In this document: positions 15,664 to 24,956 of the stretch, piece after piece
Position numbering within the stretch: the first letter of the stretch is position 1
How the letters are laid out: the number at the start of each line of letters is the position of its first letter
Assembly (NCBI RefSeq): GCF_020097815.1
Contig: NZ_CP083665.1
Location: 1 to 48,463 of the forward strand
Source: Haloprofundus salinisoli
Lineage (GTDB): Archaea; Halobacteriota; Halobacteria; Halobacteriales; Haloferacaceae
Direction of reading: 5' to 3'
Length of the DNA stretch: 48,463 bases
Made by a program: the position numbers and the translations under genes
Notes under the pieces: model-generated
Database searches by the model: none
Seen by the model: only the letters and a program-made list of their open reading frames with translations
What the model was told of the DNA's origin: nothing

Positions 15664-17244
15664 ATGCATTCTGACTCAACGACGCGAGCGTTCGTGCTCG
15701 GACTCGACGGCGTCCCGTGGGGGATGCTTCAGTCGTGGATAGACGACGGGCATCTGCCTAACTTCAAGCGTCTCGCAGACGAGGGTGCGTCCGGTTCGCT
15801 TCAGAGTACTCGCCCGGCGTCGACGCCGCTGGCGTGGCCTTCCATTGCGACCGGCGTCTGGCCGGACAAACACGGTCTCTACGACTTCCAGCGACTCATG
15901 GAGGACTATCGCCGCGAGATGTACACGAGTTCGGATCTCTCGCGCCCGACGCTCTGGGAGATGCTGTCGCCGTCTATCGTGGCGAACGTGCCGATGACCT
16001 ACCCCGCCACCGACATCGACGGCAAGATGGTCACCGGAATGCTCACGCCCGATTTCAACGACCGATTCACGAGTCCGAAGTCGCTCTCGGAGGAAATCCA
16101 GGAGGAGATCCCCGACTACATCATCGGGATGCGGTACGCGGACTACCACGACCGGAAAGACGAGTTCCCCGCCGCCATCGAGAACCTCGCTACCCAGCGC
16201 CGCAAACTACTCTCGAAACTGATGACGGAGGAAGACTGGCGACTGTTCTTCTTCGTCTTCACCGCACCCGACCGGCTCCAACATCTCATCTGGGACGAGG
16301 AGACGCTGCTGGCGCACTACCGCCTGCTCGACACGATTCTCGGCGACGTGCTTCGCTACGTCGAGGAGCGCGGAGCGAACCTCTACGTGGTCTCCGACCA
16401 CGGTTTCGGCCCCATCGACCAGTACGCCTGCGCGAACACGCTGCTCGAACGGGAAGGGTTCCTCGTCCGAAAGCAGGACAAAAAGCGCGGCGCGCTCCAG
16501 CGTTTCGGCCTGACGAAACAACGCATCGAGGAGACGCTCGGCGCGGTCAACCTCGACATCGACACCGTCGCCCGACACCTGCCGGACCGGTTCGTCGACT
16601 CCGTCGCCGACCAGGTTCCGGGCGACCACGCGCTGTACGACGCGGACTTCTCGAAGACCGAAGCGTTCGTCCACGGCTCCGGCCACGTGTTCGTCAACGC
16701 CGAAGACCGGTTCGACGAGGGCATCGTCCCGCGCGAGCGCGTCCCCGAGGTCAAAGCTCGCCTGATGGAGCTGTTCGAGAGCTATACGGACCCCAAAACC
16801 GGCGACCCCGTGTTCGAGGTGTTCGACGGCGACGACATCTACGACGACGACGAACACTCCGCCGACATCGTCCTGGAGGGCCGGCCCGGCTACGAGGTCC
16901 GCGCCTCGCTCACTGAGGACGTCTGCATCGACAGCGGCCAGCTCAAGGCGTCCCACCGTCCCGAGGGAATCTTCTTCGCGTGGGGCGACGACGTGGCCGC
17001 CGGCGCGTCGGTCGACGGCGCGACCGTCGTCGACGTAGCGCCGACGCTCCTGCACGCGCTCGGCGAACCGGTCCCCGAGGACACCGACGGCCGCGTCCTG
17101 CTCGAAGCGTTCGACGACGACTCAGAGACGGCCGCCCGGTCCGTCGAGTACGGCCCCTACGGCGAGGTCGGCCGCGGCGAAGCCGAGGAAGAGGACTTCT
17201 CCGGCGTCGAGGACCGGCTGAAAGGTCTCGGCTACATGGAGTAG
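15664..17244 (+). CDS. Alkaline-phosphatase-fold phosphodiesterase or phosphatase (first copy)
   Basis: A 526-residue protein of the type I phosphodiesterase/nucleotide pyrophosphatase group. The first metal Asp lies in LGLDGVP (Asp15), a Thr/Ser nucleophile is expected in STPLAWPS, and further ligands are in TAPDRLQH and SDHGFG. No signal peptide is present, so it acts in the cytoplasm. A paralogue (558 residues) is at 23096, where it overlaps a flippase. Both end in the same kind of tail (RLKGLGYME, RLEDLGYL). Such proteins recur in archaeal glycan clusters; a role in processing polyprenyl- or nucleotide-linked sugars is plausible but unproven. It has its own promoter element. Confidence 0.85.
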   Translation: MHSDSTTRAFVLGLDGVPWGMLQSWIDDGHLPNFKRLADEGASGSLQSTRPASTPLAWPSIATGVWPDKHGLYDFQRLMEDYRREMYTSSDLSRPTLWEMLSPSIVANVPMTYPATDIDGKMVTGMLTPDFNDRFTSPKSLSEEIQEEIPDYIIGMRYADYHDRKDEFPAAIENLATQRRKLLSKLMTEEDWRLFFFVFTAPDRLQHLIWDEETLLAHYRLLDTILGDVLRYVEERGANLYVVSDHGFGPIDQYACANTLLEREGFLVRKQDKKRGALQRFGLTKQRIEETLGAVNLDIDTVARHLPDRFVDSVADQVPGDHALYDADFSKTEAFVHGSGHVFVNAEDRFDEGIVPRERVPEVKARLMELFESYTDPKTGDPVFEVFDGDDIYDDDEHSADIVLEGRPGYEVRASLTEDVCIDSGQLKASHRPEGIFFAWGDDVAAGASVDGATVVDVAPTLLHALGEPVPEDTDGRVLLEAFDDDSETAARSVEYGPYGEVGRGEAEEEDFSGVEDRLKGLGYME

Positions 17245-17324
17245 CCGAACACGAACGACCTTTCGACTTCACGACGGACGACAATCAGGTCATTACAATA
17301 CCGGTCGTCCCCGATTTTCGGCTC

Positions 17325-18149
17325 GTGCCCACCGAACTACGCGCCTCCGACATCGCATCGTTTCTCGGCGCGAGCCTCGACGGCAACGACGTGTCCGTCT
17401 CCGGCGTCGAGTCGCTGTACGACGCGACGGCCGAGGATTTCGCTTTCTCCCGGTACGACGACCCCGAGGAACTCGCTCGCTCCGCCGCCGGACTGCTCAT
17501 CTGCCCGGAGTCGACGCCCGAACTCGACCGCGCGCTCATCCGCCACCCGGACCCGAAACTCGGCTTCGTGAAGGCCGCCCGCGAGTTCTTCGCCGACCCG
17601 ATAGAAGAGACCACCATCCACCCGAGCGCCGTCGTCGAAGACGGCGCGGAACTCGGCGACCGGTGTTACGTCGGCGCGCAGGCGTACATCGGCGACGCCG
17701 TGACGCTCGGCGACGACTGCCGAATCCACGCCGGAACGACCCTGGGCGAACCCGGATTCGGGTTCGCCCGCGACGAGACCGACCGACCGCTCCGACAACC
17801 CCACCTCGGCGAAATCGTCATCGGCGACGACGTCGAAATCGGCGCGAACAGCAGCGTCGATCGCGCCGCGTTCTCGGAGACGGTCATCGGTGACGGCTCC
17901 GTCCTCAGCGCGCAGGTTCACATCGCACATCAGGTCTTCGTCGGCGAGAACGTCTCCATGGCGTACGGCGCCGGCGTCTCCGGTAGCACCGAAATCGGCG
18001 ACCGGGTGGTCGTCCAGCCGCACGTCGCCGTCGCCGGTCACCTCACCGTCGGCGACGACGCCGAGTTGGGTATCGGTTCGACCGTCCTCGACGACGTCGA
18101 CGCGGGAACGACCGTCGTCGGGTCGCCCGCCCGGCCGATACGGCGATAG
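17325..18149 (+). CDS. LpxD-like N-acyltransferase (left-handed beta-helix)
   Basis: The open frame is longer, but the part before 17325 runs antisense-like through the preceding gene. The GTG at 17325 is the first start codon after that gene's stop and gives a 274-residue protein. Residues 1-95 match the uridine-binding N-terminal domain of LpxD (VSGVESLYDAT, HPDPKLGFVKAA). A left-handed beta-helix of hexapeptide repeats follows, with the LpxD segment PGFGFARDE and a catalytic-type His202 in VHIAHQVFVG. It is shorter than bacterial LpxD (about 340) and lacks its C-terminal helices, which contact acyl carrier protein. Archaea make no lipid A, so acyl-CoA-dependent N-acylation of a UDP-amino sugar is the likely reaction. 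Confidence 0.87.
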   Translation: MPTELRASDIASFLGASLDGNDVSVSGVESLYDATAEDFAFSRYDDPEELARSAAGLLICPESTPELDRALIRHPDPKLGFVKAAREFFADPIEETTIHPSAVVEDGAELGDRCYVGAQAYIGDAVTLGDDCRIHAGTTLGEPGFGFARDETDRPLRQPHLGEIVIGDDVEIGANSSVDRAAFSETVIGDGSVLSAQVHIAHQVFVGENVSMAYGAGVSGSTEIGDRVVVQPHVAVAGHLTVGDDAELGIGSTVLDDVDAGTTVVGSPARPIRR

Positions 18150-18190
18150 CTCTCCTCACGGCGATTCGACCTCGAAAAGCTCGTTTTCGC

Positions 18191-19144
18191 TCAGGCCGTC
18201 TGGGTGACCTTTCGTCCGTTCTTGGCGAGGACCTCCTCGTACACCTCGTAGATGTGGTCGGCCATCTGCTCGATGCCGATGCGCTTGGCCTCTTCGCGTC
18301 CGTTCGACCGCTCGTTTCGTTCGAGCACTCGAACCAGATTCTCGACGAGTTCCTCGTCGGAGTCACAGACGAAGGACGGGTCGACCTCCGCGAGTCGTTC
18401 GGGAACGTCACCGACGCGCGTCGCCACGACCGGCAGATTACACGCCAGCGACTCCTTGACGACGTTCGGCGACCCCTCTCGCTTCGACGTGAGAAGAAGC
18501 GAATCGGACGCGTTCATGTACACCGCGACGCGGGGGTGCGGGAGGCCACTGATCGTGTGGAGTTCGATCGGTTTCGACATCTGATCGCGAGCGGCTTCGA
18601 CCACGCGCTCGGCGCGCGGGTAGTCCTTCACCGTTCGCTCGGGGGAGTACGGGAACAACACGTGGTACTTGTCGTCGTCCCACCCGAGCTCCGCTTGCGC
18701 TTCCGCCTGCGGCGTCGGGCTGAACCGCTCCAGGTCGACGCCGTGGGGAATGACCGAACACTCCTGTCCGAGCGACTCCTTCATCTCCTCGGACATCACG
18801 ATGACGGCGTCGCAGAACCGGGCGGACGTCTTGCTCACCGCCCGGTAAGAGCCTTCGAGGTCCGACCCCCACAGCGACAGCACGACCGGTAGTCGCGGCT
18901 GTGAGAGCGCCATCGGCGCGGTGAGGCCGTAGTTCGCGTGAATCAGGTCGTACTCACCGAGCGACTGGCGGATGACCTGCGGGAAGAACCGCAGGTAGTC
19001 GGCCGCTGTTCGCGGGGACCCGGCGTGGTGTTTACCCGGAACGGAGAGAGTCGTACAGGTTACTCCGTGCGACTCCTCGAGCGCCCGGACCTGTAGTCGG
19101 TAGAATCTTGCGTCGGCGTTGGTAGTCAGGTTGAGAACGTGCAT
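18191..19144 (-). CDS. Family 4 glycosyltransferase
   Basis: A 317-residue GT-B-fold retaining glycosyltransferase. The C-terminal half shows the donor-binding EX7E motif (Glu223 to Glu231 in REGSPNVVKESLACNLPVVATRVGD). The N-terminal acceptor domain carries LWGSDL and VIPHGVDLERF, typical of GT4. It is cytoplasmic with no membrane segment. It is somewhat short for GT4 (usually 350-400), the N-terminal domain being compact. It is transcribed divergently from the DUF354 gene at 19325, and each of the two has its own copy of the ATAACAAAG element in the 180-base gap. The sugar donor is unknown. Confidence 0.92.
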   Translation of the reverse strand: MHVLNLTTNADARFYRLQVRALEESHGVTCTTLSVPGKHHAGSPRTAADYLRFFPQVIRQSLGEYDLIHANYGLTAPMALSQPRLPVVLSLWGSDLEGSYRAVSKTSARFCDAVIVMSEEMKESLGQECSVIPHGVDLERFSPTPQAEAQAELGWDDDKYHVLFPYSPERTVKDYPRAERVVEAARDQMSKPIELHTISGLPHPRVAVYMNASDSLLLTSKREGSPNVVKESLACNLPVVATRVGDVPERLAEVDPSFVCDSDEELVENLVRVLERNERSNGREEAKRIGIEQMADHIYEVYEEVLAKNGRKVTQTA

Positions 19145-19184
19145 ACGACGATGGTGCTACTAACGGGTGTAGTCTATCGTCGGG

Positions 19185-19193
19185 CTTTGTTAT
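19185..19193 (-). promoter_or_regulatory. Cluster promoter element ATAACAAAG before the GT4 gene
   Basis: An exact copy on the minus strand, 40 bases before the ATG at 19144. It forms a back-to-back pair with the copy at 19289-19297, each pointing to its own gene. Confidence 0.68.
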
Positions 19194-19288
19194 CCACACC
19201 CTGATTGACCGCCCGTGGTGAGGGTTCGCTCACTTCCGAAATCGGTAGACGGAGCGGAGTTCGTCCCGCACTCATCGGTAGACAGGCC

Positions 19289-19297
19289 ATAACAAAG
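19289..19297 (+). promoter_or_regulatory. Cluster promoter element ATAACAAAG before the DUF354 gene
   Basis: An exact copy, 27 bases before the ATG at 19325. It is the copy closest to a leaderless TATA spacing. Confidence 0.7.
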
Positions 19298-19324
19298 GCC
19301 GGATGAGGTTATTCTACGAGCGGG

Positions 19325-20440
19325 ATGAGGTATCTAATATTCACGAACACTCCGGCCCACGTTCACGTGTACAAGAACGTGGTCCGGCGACTGGAGGACC
19401 GTGGACACGAGGTCCACATTCTGGCGCGTGACTACACGTGCACCAAGGACCTCCTCGAGTACTACGACCTCCCGTTCGAGATATACGGCCACCACGACAC
19501 GGCGGCGTATTCGAACACCGGGATGGCTCAGGAACTGGCGACGCAACTGCTCAAGATTCCGGTTTCGGCCAAGCGATTCGACCCCGACGTCGTCGTCGGT
19601 CTCGGCGCGTACGCCGCCTACGCGGGGACGCTCCTTCGCGCAGAGACGATTCTCCTCCGCGACTCCGCTCCCGGGACGCTGCTGCCGAAACTCGCCAGCA
19701 AGTTCGCGGACGTGGTGCTTACACCCGACGTGTACGGCCTCGACCTCGGACCGAACCACTACACGTTCCCCGGTCTGAAGGAGTGCGCGTACCTCCACCC
19801 CGACGTGTTCGAATCGGACACGAGCGTCCGCGAGGAGCTCGGCGTCGGGTCCGACGAACGTTTCGTCATGCTTCGCTTCAACTCGTTCGACGCGATGCAC
19901 GACGCCGGGAAGAAAGGGTTCTCACTCGAAGACCGCCGCAAACTCATCGAACACCTCTCCGAGCAGGCGACGGTGCTCGTCTCCGACGAGGGCGACAACA
20001 TGGACTTCGACGACCTTCCGGCGCGACCGTACGACATCCACCCCGCGCGGATGCACGACGCGCTCGCGGAGGCGTCGCTGCTCATCGCCGACACGGGGAC
20101 GATGGTCACCGAAGCGTCGCTGCTCGGCACGCCGGCGATTCGGTCGAGCGCGTTCGTCGACCAGGAGTTCGGCGAGTTCGCCGAACTCGAACGCCACGGC
20201 CTCATCGACAACATCACCGACTTCGACGCCGTCGTCGAGCGAGCGGACGAACTGCTCGTCGACGAGAGCGTCCCCGCGCTCTGGCAGGAGCGTCGCCGGA
20301 CGTTCATGGACGAGCGGGTGAATCTCACCGAGCTCATCGTCGACGTCGTGACCGATCCGCGGGCGGTCAGCAGAAACGCCTCGCTGACTCGCTACAGTGA
20401 ACGAAAGAACGTCGAACAGACCGACGCAACCCCGCTGTAA
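19325..20440 (+). CDS. DUF354-family GT-B-like protein
   Basis: A 371-residue protein of the archaeal DUF354 group, whose fold resembles UDP-GlcNAc 2-epimerases and GT-B glycosyltransferases. The N-terminus (RYLIFTNTPAHVHVYKNVVRRL) gives the typical nucleotide-sugar domain with the family's H-V-H motif. A Gly-rich segment, ADTGTMVTEASLLGTPAIR (about residues 257-275), is the expected UDP-sugar-binding loop. It has no membrane segment. The GT2 gene begins two bases after its stop codon, so the two are co-expressed. It could make or transfer an amino sugar such as ManNAc; the family has no firm assignment that I can apply. Confidence 0.86.
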   Translation: MRYLIFTNTPAHVHVYKNVVRRLEDRGHEVHILARDYTCTKDLLEYYDLPFEIYGHHDTAAYSNTGMAQELATQLLKIPVSAKRFDPDVVVGLGAYAAYAGTLLRAETILLRDSAPGTLLPKLASKFADVVLTPDVYGLDLGPNHYTFPGLKECAYLHPDVFESDTSVREELGVGSDERFVMLRFNSFDAMHDAGKKGFSLEDRRKLIEHLSEQATVLVSDEGDNMDFDDLPARPYDIHPARMHDALAEASLLIADTGTMVTEASLLGTPAIRSSAFVDQEFGEFAELERHGLIDNITDFDAVVERADELLVDESVPALWQERRRTFMDERVNLTELIVDVVTDPRAVSRNASLTRYSERKNVEQTDATPL

Positions 20441-20441
20441 G

Positions 20442-21443
20442 ATGTACGAAGGAAAGACAATCGGCGCCGTGATACCGGCGTACAACGAAGAGAAGTTCAT
20501 CGGCGAAGTCATCGAGACTCTCCCCGAGTTCGTCGACAGAGCGTACGTAATCGATGACGGCTCGAGTGACGACACGTGGAACGCCATCCGTCGCGCCGCC
20601 GAAACAGTCAACGAGGGCTGGGACGCGCCCGCCCCCCGCGCGGACGGCGGCATCGGCTTCGACCGCCGCGTCGTCCCTATCCAACACGAGGAGAACCGCG
20701 GCGTCGGCGGCGCGATCAAGACCGGCTACCAGCACGCGCTGACCGACCACGTCGACGTGACGACGGTTATCAGCGGCGACGGCCAGACCGAACCCGACAT
20801 CGTCGAACGCATCATCCGGCCCGTCGCGCTCGGTGACGCCGACTACTCGAAGGGCAATCGCCTGCGAGGGCGCGCCCGGGAGGACATGCCGAAGTTCCGG
20901 CAGGTGGGTAACTTCGTGCTCTCGCTGCTGACGAAGATCGCCAGCGGCTACTGGAAACTGATGGACCCGCAGAACGGGTCGACGGCTATCTCCTACGCCG
21001 CGCTCGACGAAGTCAACCTCGACTCGTTGTACGAGGATTACGGCTTCGCGAACGACTTACTCGTCCGGCTCAACGTCCACGGAATGGTCGTCGCGGACGT
21101 CTCCCGCCGCGCGGTGTATAAAGACGAAGTCAGCCACATCAAGTACCAGGAGTTCATCCCGAAGGCGTCGGTGCTGCTGCTGCGCGATTTCCTCTGGCGA
21201 CTCCGTGCGAAGTATCTCGTGAAGGACTTCCACCCGCTGCCGCTCTTCTACTACTTCGGCGCGGCCGCGGCGGCGCTCGGCGCTGGATCGGCGGCCCGCA
21301 AACTGTTCAAGCACGAAGACAGCGTGCCCTCGGTGCTGCTGTTTTTCGTCGGATGGCTGTTCATGCTGTTCGCGATGGTGTTCGACCTCCACGAGAACGA
21401 CGACCTGCAGGTCATCGTCCACGACCCCCACGAGTTCGACTGA
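20442..21443 (+). CDS. Family 2 glycosyltransferase, dolichol-phosphate-sugar synthase-like
   Basis: The open frame extends to 20397, but the ATG at 20442 follows the previous stop with one base between and gives a typical GT2 start, so I choose it (333 residues). The GT-A domain shows VIPAYNEE, VIDDGSSDDT and SGDGQTEPD, where Asp113 takes the DXD role. Two hydrophobic segments at about 265-285 and 296-317 anchor the C-terminus in the membrane. This is the layout of enzymes that charge dolichyl phosphate with a sugar, which could feed the GT-C-like protein at 13721. It is the last gene of the rightward block and converges on the flippase at 21579. Confidence 0.9.
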   Translation: MYEGKTIGAVIPAYNEEKFIGEVIETLPEFVDRAYVIDDGSSDDTWNAIRRAAETVNEGWDAPAPRADGGIGFDRRVVPIQHEENRGVGGAIKTGYQHALTDHVDVTTVISGDGQTEPDIVERIIRPVALGDADYSKGNRLRGRAREDMPKFRQVGNFVLSLLTKIASGYWKLMDPQNGSTAISYAALDEVNLDSLYEDYGFANDLLVRLNVHGMVVADVSRRAVYKDEVSHIKYQEFIPKASVLLLRDFLWRLRAKYLVKDFHPLPLFYYFGAAAAALGAGSAARKLFKHEDSVPSVLLFFVGWLFMLFAMVFDLHENDDLQVIVHDPHEFD

Positions 21444-21578
21444 CTCCCTCGTCCCACTCTTTCGTCCGACCTCCGATTTGTCAACCGCTGATCTTCCTCG
21501 TTGACTACTCCCGATTCCGTCGCTACTCGACCGATTGGACTCGATCTGTGGCCGGCTCTCAGGAAATAGATGGTCCGG

Positions 21579-23096
21579 TCAGGTGGGGAAGTACCGGCGG
21601 ACCAGCGGGATACGGACGCCGAGCAGGTCTTCGATGAACTCGACGACGATCAGATCCTCTTCCTGCAGTGCGCCGCCGACGGCTACGACGGCGATACCGA
21701 GCAGTCCGACGACGACGAGGAACGGCAGCAGCGTCAACGTCGAGAGCGAAACCCAGTTTGATAGCACCAGCGCGGGCGGAATCAGCGCGAGAGGTAGCAG
21801 CACGAACGTTCTGACGGACTCGTCGGAAAACGGCGTGATGCCGAAGCGGAGTTTGAGGATTCCGCAGACGATGACGTGAACGATCGCCATCGAAACCGCG
21901 GAGGTGACTGCCGCACCCTCCATCCCGTACTGCGGAATCAACACGAGGTTCACGAGGAAATTGAAGACGAACCCGGCGACGTTGCCGACGAGGATGTAGT
22001 TCGTCTCGCCGAGTGCCGACAGCGTCTCGCGGTCTCGACCCACCGCGGCGCTCAGGAAGAACCCGATGGAAACGATGATGAGCGCCAGGGCGGCCGGTTC
22101 GTACGACGCGCCGAAGATTATCCGGAGGATGTCTCGCGGGAACACGACGAACGTCAGAAAGGCGGGGAACGTCACGATGTACACCCACTTCGTCGTCGTC
22201 TGGTAGATGGTGCCGACTTCGTCGCGCTGGCCGTCGGAGTCGAGTCTGGACGCGAGCGGCAAGTAGAGAAATCCGAACGCCGACAGGACGACCAACATGC
22301 CGGTTCCGAGCGTGTACGCCGCGCTGTACAGTCCGGCTTCCTCCGACGCGCGGAAGTAGCCCAACATGAGCGTGTCCGTCTGCGTCAGCATCGTCGACAT
22401 CACCGTCGAGATGACAAGCGGCGCGGAGAACGCGAGCATCTCGCGGGTATGCGTCTCGAACGGTCCTCGAAGCGTCATCAACCGACTCAGCAGGACGTGT
22501 GACAGGACGAACGCGGCTATCGCCGCGGCGAGGTACGCGTACCCGACTACGACGATGCCGTAACCCGCGGAGAGCAGTGCGAATATGAGGACGATCCGAC
22601 CGACCGGGTAGAGGAGGTCCTGAACGTACGTCTTGTAAATCGTGTTCTCGTGTCCGCGAATCGCGCCGACGCCGATCTGCATCCCGACGACGAACGGGAC
22701 GGCGACAGCGAACAGTTGCACCAGTCTGACGGAGTCCGCTTCGTCGAGCAGATTCTCCGTGAGAAAGCCCGCTGAAGCGAACACCGCCGCACCCGCGACG
22801 ACCCCGACCAAGCCGGCGAAGACGATGCCGCTCACCCACACCCCGCGGCGTTGCTCGTCGCTCTCGTAGCGCGAGAGATACCGGGGGACGCCCTGCGTGA
22901 AACCGACGAGCGACAACGTCGTCACGAACGTCAACATCGCGAGTCCAATGCTCACTTCGCCGTAATCGGCCGGAGAGAGCACCCGACCGATGATCACGCG
23001 CTCGGCTAGCCGTCCCGTCGCACCGACGAGTCCGCCGACGATAACGAGCGACGCACTCGACAGTAACGACTTCAGTTCTTCGCCCGAAGCGGCCAT
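21579..23096 (-). CDS. Wzx-type polysaccharide flippase (first copy)
   Basis: A 505-residue integral membrane protein of the MATE/MVF superfamily with about 14 predicted helices. The N-terminal segment LLSSASLVIVGGLVGATGRLAERVIIGR is nearly the same in the flippase at 24957, so the two are paralogues. Such proteins move lipid-linked oligosaccharides to the outer face. Its start codon overlaps the last base of the stop codon of the phosphatase-fold gene at 23096, so the two are translated together. The presence of two flippases suggests two lipid-linked substrates. Confidence 0.92.
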   Translation of the reverse strand: MAASGEELKSLLSSASLVIVGGLVGATGRLAERVIIGRVLSPADYGEVSIGLAMLTFVTTLSLVGFTQGVPRYLSRYESDEQRRGVWVSGIVFAGLVGVVAGAAVFASAGFLTENLLDEADSVRLVQLFAVAVPFVVGMQIGVGAIRGHENTIYKTYVQDLLYPVGRIVLIFALLSAGYGIVVVGYAYLAAAIAAFVLSHVLLSRLMTLRGPFETHTREMLAFSAPLVISTVMSTMLTQTDTLMLGYFRASEEAGLYSAAYTLGTGMLVVLSAFGFLYLPLASRLDSDGQRDEVGTIYQTTTKWVYIVTFPAFLTFVVFPRDILRIIFGASYEPAALALIIVSIGFFLSAAVGRDRETLSALGETNYILVGNVAGFVFNFLVNLVLIPQYGMEGAAVTSAVSMAIVHVIVCGILKLRFGITPFSDESVRTFVLLPLALIPPALVLSNWVSLSTLTLLPFLVVVGLLGIAVVAVGGALQEEDLIVVEFIEDLLGVRIPLVRRYFPT

Positions 23097-24772
23097 CAGA
23101 GATATCCGAGGTCTTCGAGACGTTCGGTCACTTCCTCCTCACCGCCGGCATCGATCTGTTCTGTCCCGTACGGGACGTCTCTGTACGTTCGGACCGACGG
23201 CGAAAACGAGAGCAGGCCCTCCGGAACCGACCCGGTCATCCGGTCGGGAATGTCGAATCCGGCGAGAGCCATACAGACGGGTGCGACGTCGGTCAACGAC
23301 ATCGTCTCTGGCGCTGGGCCCTCGAATGCGGGGCCCGCACCGAGGAAGACGCCGTTCTGTTTGTGGTCGTAGACGTCGACCGAGAGAAACGGTGGGTCGT
23401 ACACCTTCACCGAGAGTTGGTGGTTCATCTCCCGCGGGAGGAACAGTATATCGGGCGCTTTGTCGGCGTACTCCCCTTGATACACCTCTTCGCGTCGTTT
23501 CACGAAGTCGAACGCGGGGTTTCCGTCGGGTGTCTCCAGATCGGAGAGCAGTTCGATCAGGTCTGTCCGTACGTCTTCGTACTCCGACTCCGGAACGACG
23601 CCGTCGGGTTCTCTCCCTTCGAGGTTAATTCGGACTCCGAGGCGAGTTCCGCTCTGCAGATAGGCTTTCGAGGCACGCCAGTCGACGTGTTTGCCCGCGG
23701 CGTTACGGATTTCGTCCGGCGTAATCGACATGAGCGCCGACTCGACCCCGAACCGCTTCGCCGTCTCGTACACTCTCGTCGGTGAGATGCCGACCTTCTG
23801 GAGCACCGTCCCAGCGGACCCGAACAGGCGAGTGCGTACCGACTCGTCACCCGCCGTTTCCGCTTTCTCGTCTGCGGACGACTCACCGGTGAGATCGGTC
23901 TTGATTGTGCTGAGCGACTCCTGTTTCCCCTGGTTGGTCGTCTCCACGTATCCGTGCTGTCGGAGTATCTCGTTGAGGTAGATCCGGTACCCCGTCGTCG
24001 GTCCGATGCCGTGGTCCGAGCAGACGACGACGTTCGTCGACTCGTCGACGGCGTCTAGGACCGCACCCGCGAGCTCGTCGGCGGCCGCGTACACCTTCCG
24101 CTGGGCGGTCTCCTCGTCGAAGTTGTGAAACACCGCGTCGGTCTTCTGGACCTGTATCACGGCCAGCTCCCAGTCGTACGTCTCCATGAGCGAGAGTGCG
24201 GCGCGTTTTCGAAGGTCGATGAGTTCGAGATAGCCGGCGAGTTTCTTCTCTTTGTCCGACGAGGTCTCTCCGCGCGAGTAGATTGTGTACTCCTCACCGA
24301 GCGACGCAGACAACGCTTCGCGGACGTCGCCGGGGAATCCGGCTGTGTCCTCGGTCGCGAGATATCCCGGGATGAGAGCGCCGCGAATCGGGTCTGCCGG
24401 GTGTGTGACGGGGACGTTCAAGACGAGAGACGGGACTCCTTCGGCATCGAGGTAGTTCCAGAGCGCTGGCCTCCGTACGTCGTTTCGAGTGACGACGGTG
24501 CCGTCGTCTGGATAGCCGTCGTAATCGAAGAATCCGTAGATACCGTGATGACTGGGGTCGGTGCCGGTGTACATCGAGGGCCACGCGCTTCCGGTCCACG
24601 GCGGGAACGTCGACGCGAGCGACGATTCGACCCCGCGTTCTCTAAGCGCCGAGAGGTTCGGCGTGTCGTCGGCGAACGCGTCTAAGTAGCGAAAGTCGAG
24701 CGCGTCGAATCCGAGTACGATTGTCTTCCCGCTCCGCTCTGTCGCCCCTGGTTCGTGAGGTGTCCGATCCAT
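23096..24772 (-). CDS. Alkaline-phosphatase-fold phosphodiesterase or phosphatase (second copy)
   Basis: A 558-residue paralogue of the protein at 15664. Metal and nucleophile motifs are intact: LGFDALDFRYL, FPPWTGSAWPSMYTG, QKTDAVFHNF and SDHGIG. A variable insert (about residues 265-320), rich in Ser, Glu and Asp, distinguishes it. There is no export signal. Its stop codon overlaps the start of a flippase by one base, so the partnership with lipid-linked sugar export is physical in the operon. Release or recycling of a lipid or nucleotide phosphate is a reasonable guess. The 184-base AT-rich gap upstream (24773-24956) probably holds its own promoter, since no ATAACAAAG copy is present there. 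Confidence 0.86.
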   Translation of the reverse strand: MDRTPHEPGATERSGKTIVLGFDALDFRYLDAFADDTPNLSALRERGVESSLASTFPPWTGSAWPSMYTGTDPSHHGIYGFFDYDGYPDDGTVVTRNDVRRPALWNYLDAEGVPSLVLNVPVTHPADPIRGALIPGYLATEDTAGFPGDVREALSASLGEEYTIYSRGETSSDKEKKLAGYLELIDLRKRAALSLMETYDWELAVIQVQKTDAVFHNFDEETAQRKVYAAADELAGAVLDAVDESTNVVVCSDHGIGPTTGYRIYLNEILRQHGYVETTNQGKQESLSTIKTDLTGESSADEKAETAGDESVRTRLFGSAGTVLQKVGISPTRVYETAKRFGVESALMSITPDEIRNAAGKHVDWRASKAYLQSGTRLGVRINLEGREPDGVVPESEYEDVRTDLIELLSDLETPDGNPAFDFVKRREEVYQGEYADKAPDILFLPREMNHQLSVKVYDPPFLSVDVYDHKQNGVFLGAGPAFEGPAPETMSLTDVAPVCMALAGFDIPDRMTGSVPEGLLSFSPSVRTYRDVPYGTEQIDAGGEEEVTERLEDLGYL

Positions 24773-24956
24773 AGTAATCTAGTATCTTCGTGACATCCGC
24801 TGAGACTGTCGTGAGCGTGGTACACAACGGGATAGTATGAGTACCACTTCAACTGTTTTATATTTATATCCTTGCATTTGAACATTCAAAAGTAACAGAT
24901 TTTCCATTGAATTGGAGAAACACGGGAGAAAAGACCGCTGCCTCCGGTGACGCCGT
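24773..24956 (-). promoter_or_regulatory. AT-rich gap, likely promoter of the second phosphatase gene
   Basis: The stretch around 24850-24905 is markedly AT-rich, with several TATA-like words, and lies between the end of the second flippase and the start of the phosphatase-fold gene. No ATAACAAAG copy is present. A terminator for the upstream flippase and a promoter for the downstream gene may both lie here. Confidence 0.4.

Noticed and set aside
16980..17324. N-terminal extension of the LpxD-like protein
   Set aside because: It is an out-of-frame, Arg-rich reading of the end of the phosphatase-fold gene. The GTG at 17325 starts the recognisable LpxD-type domain.
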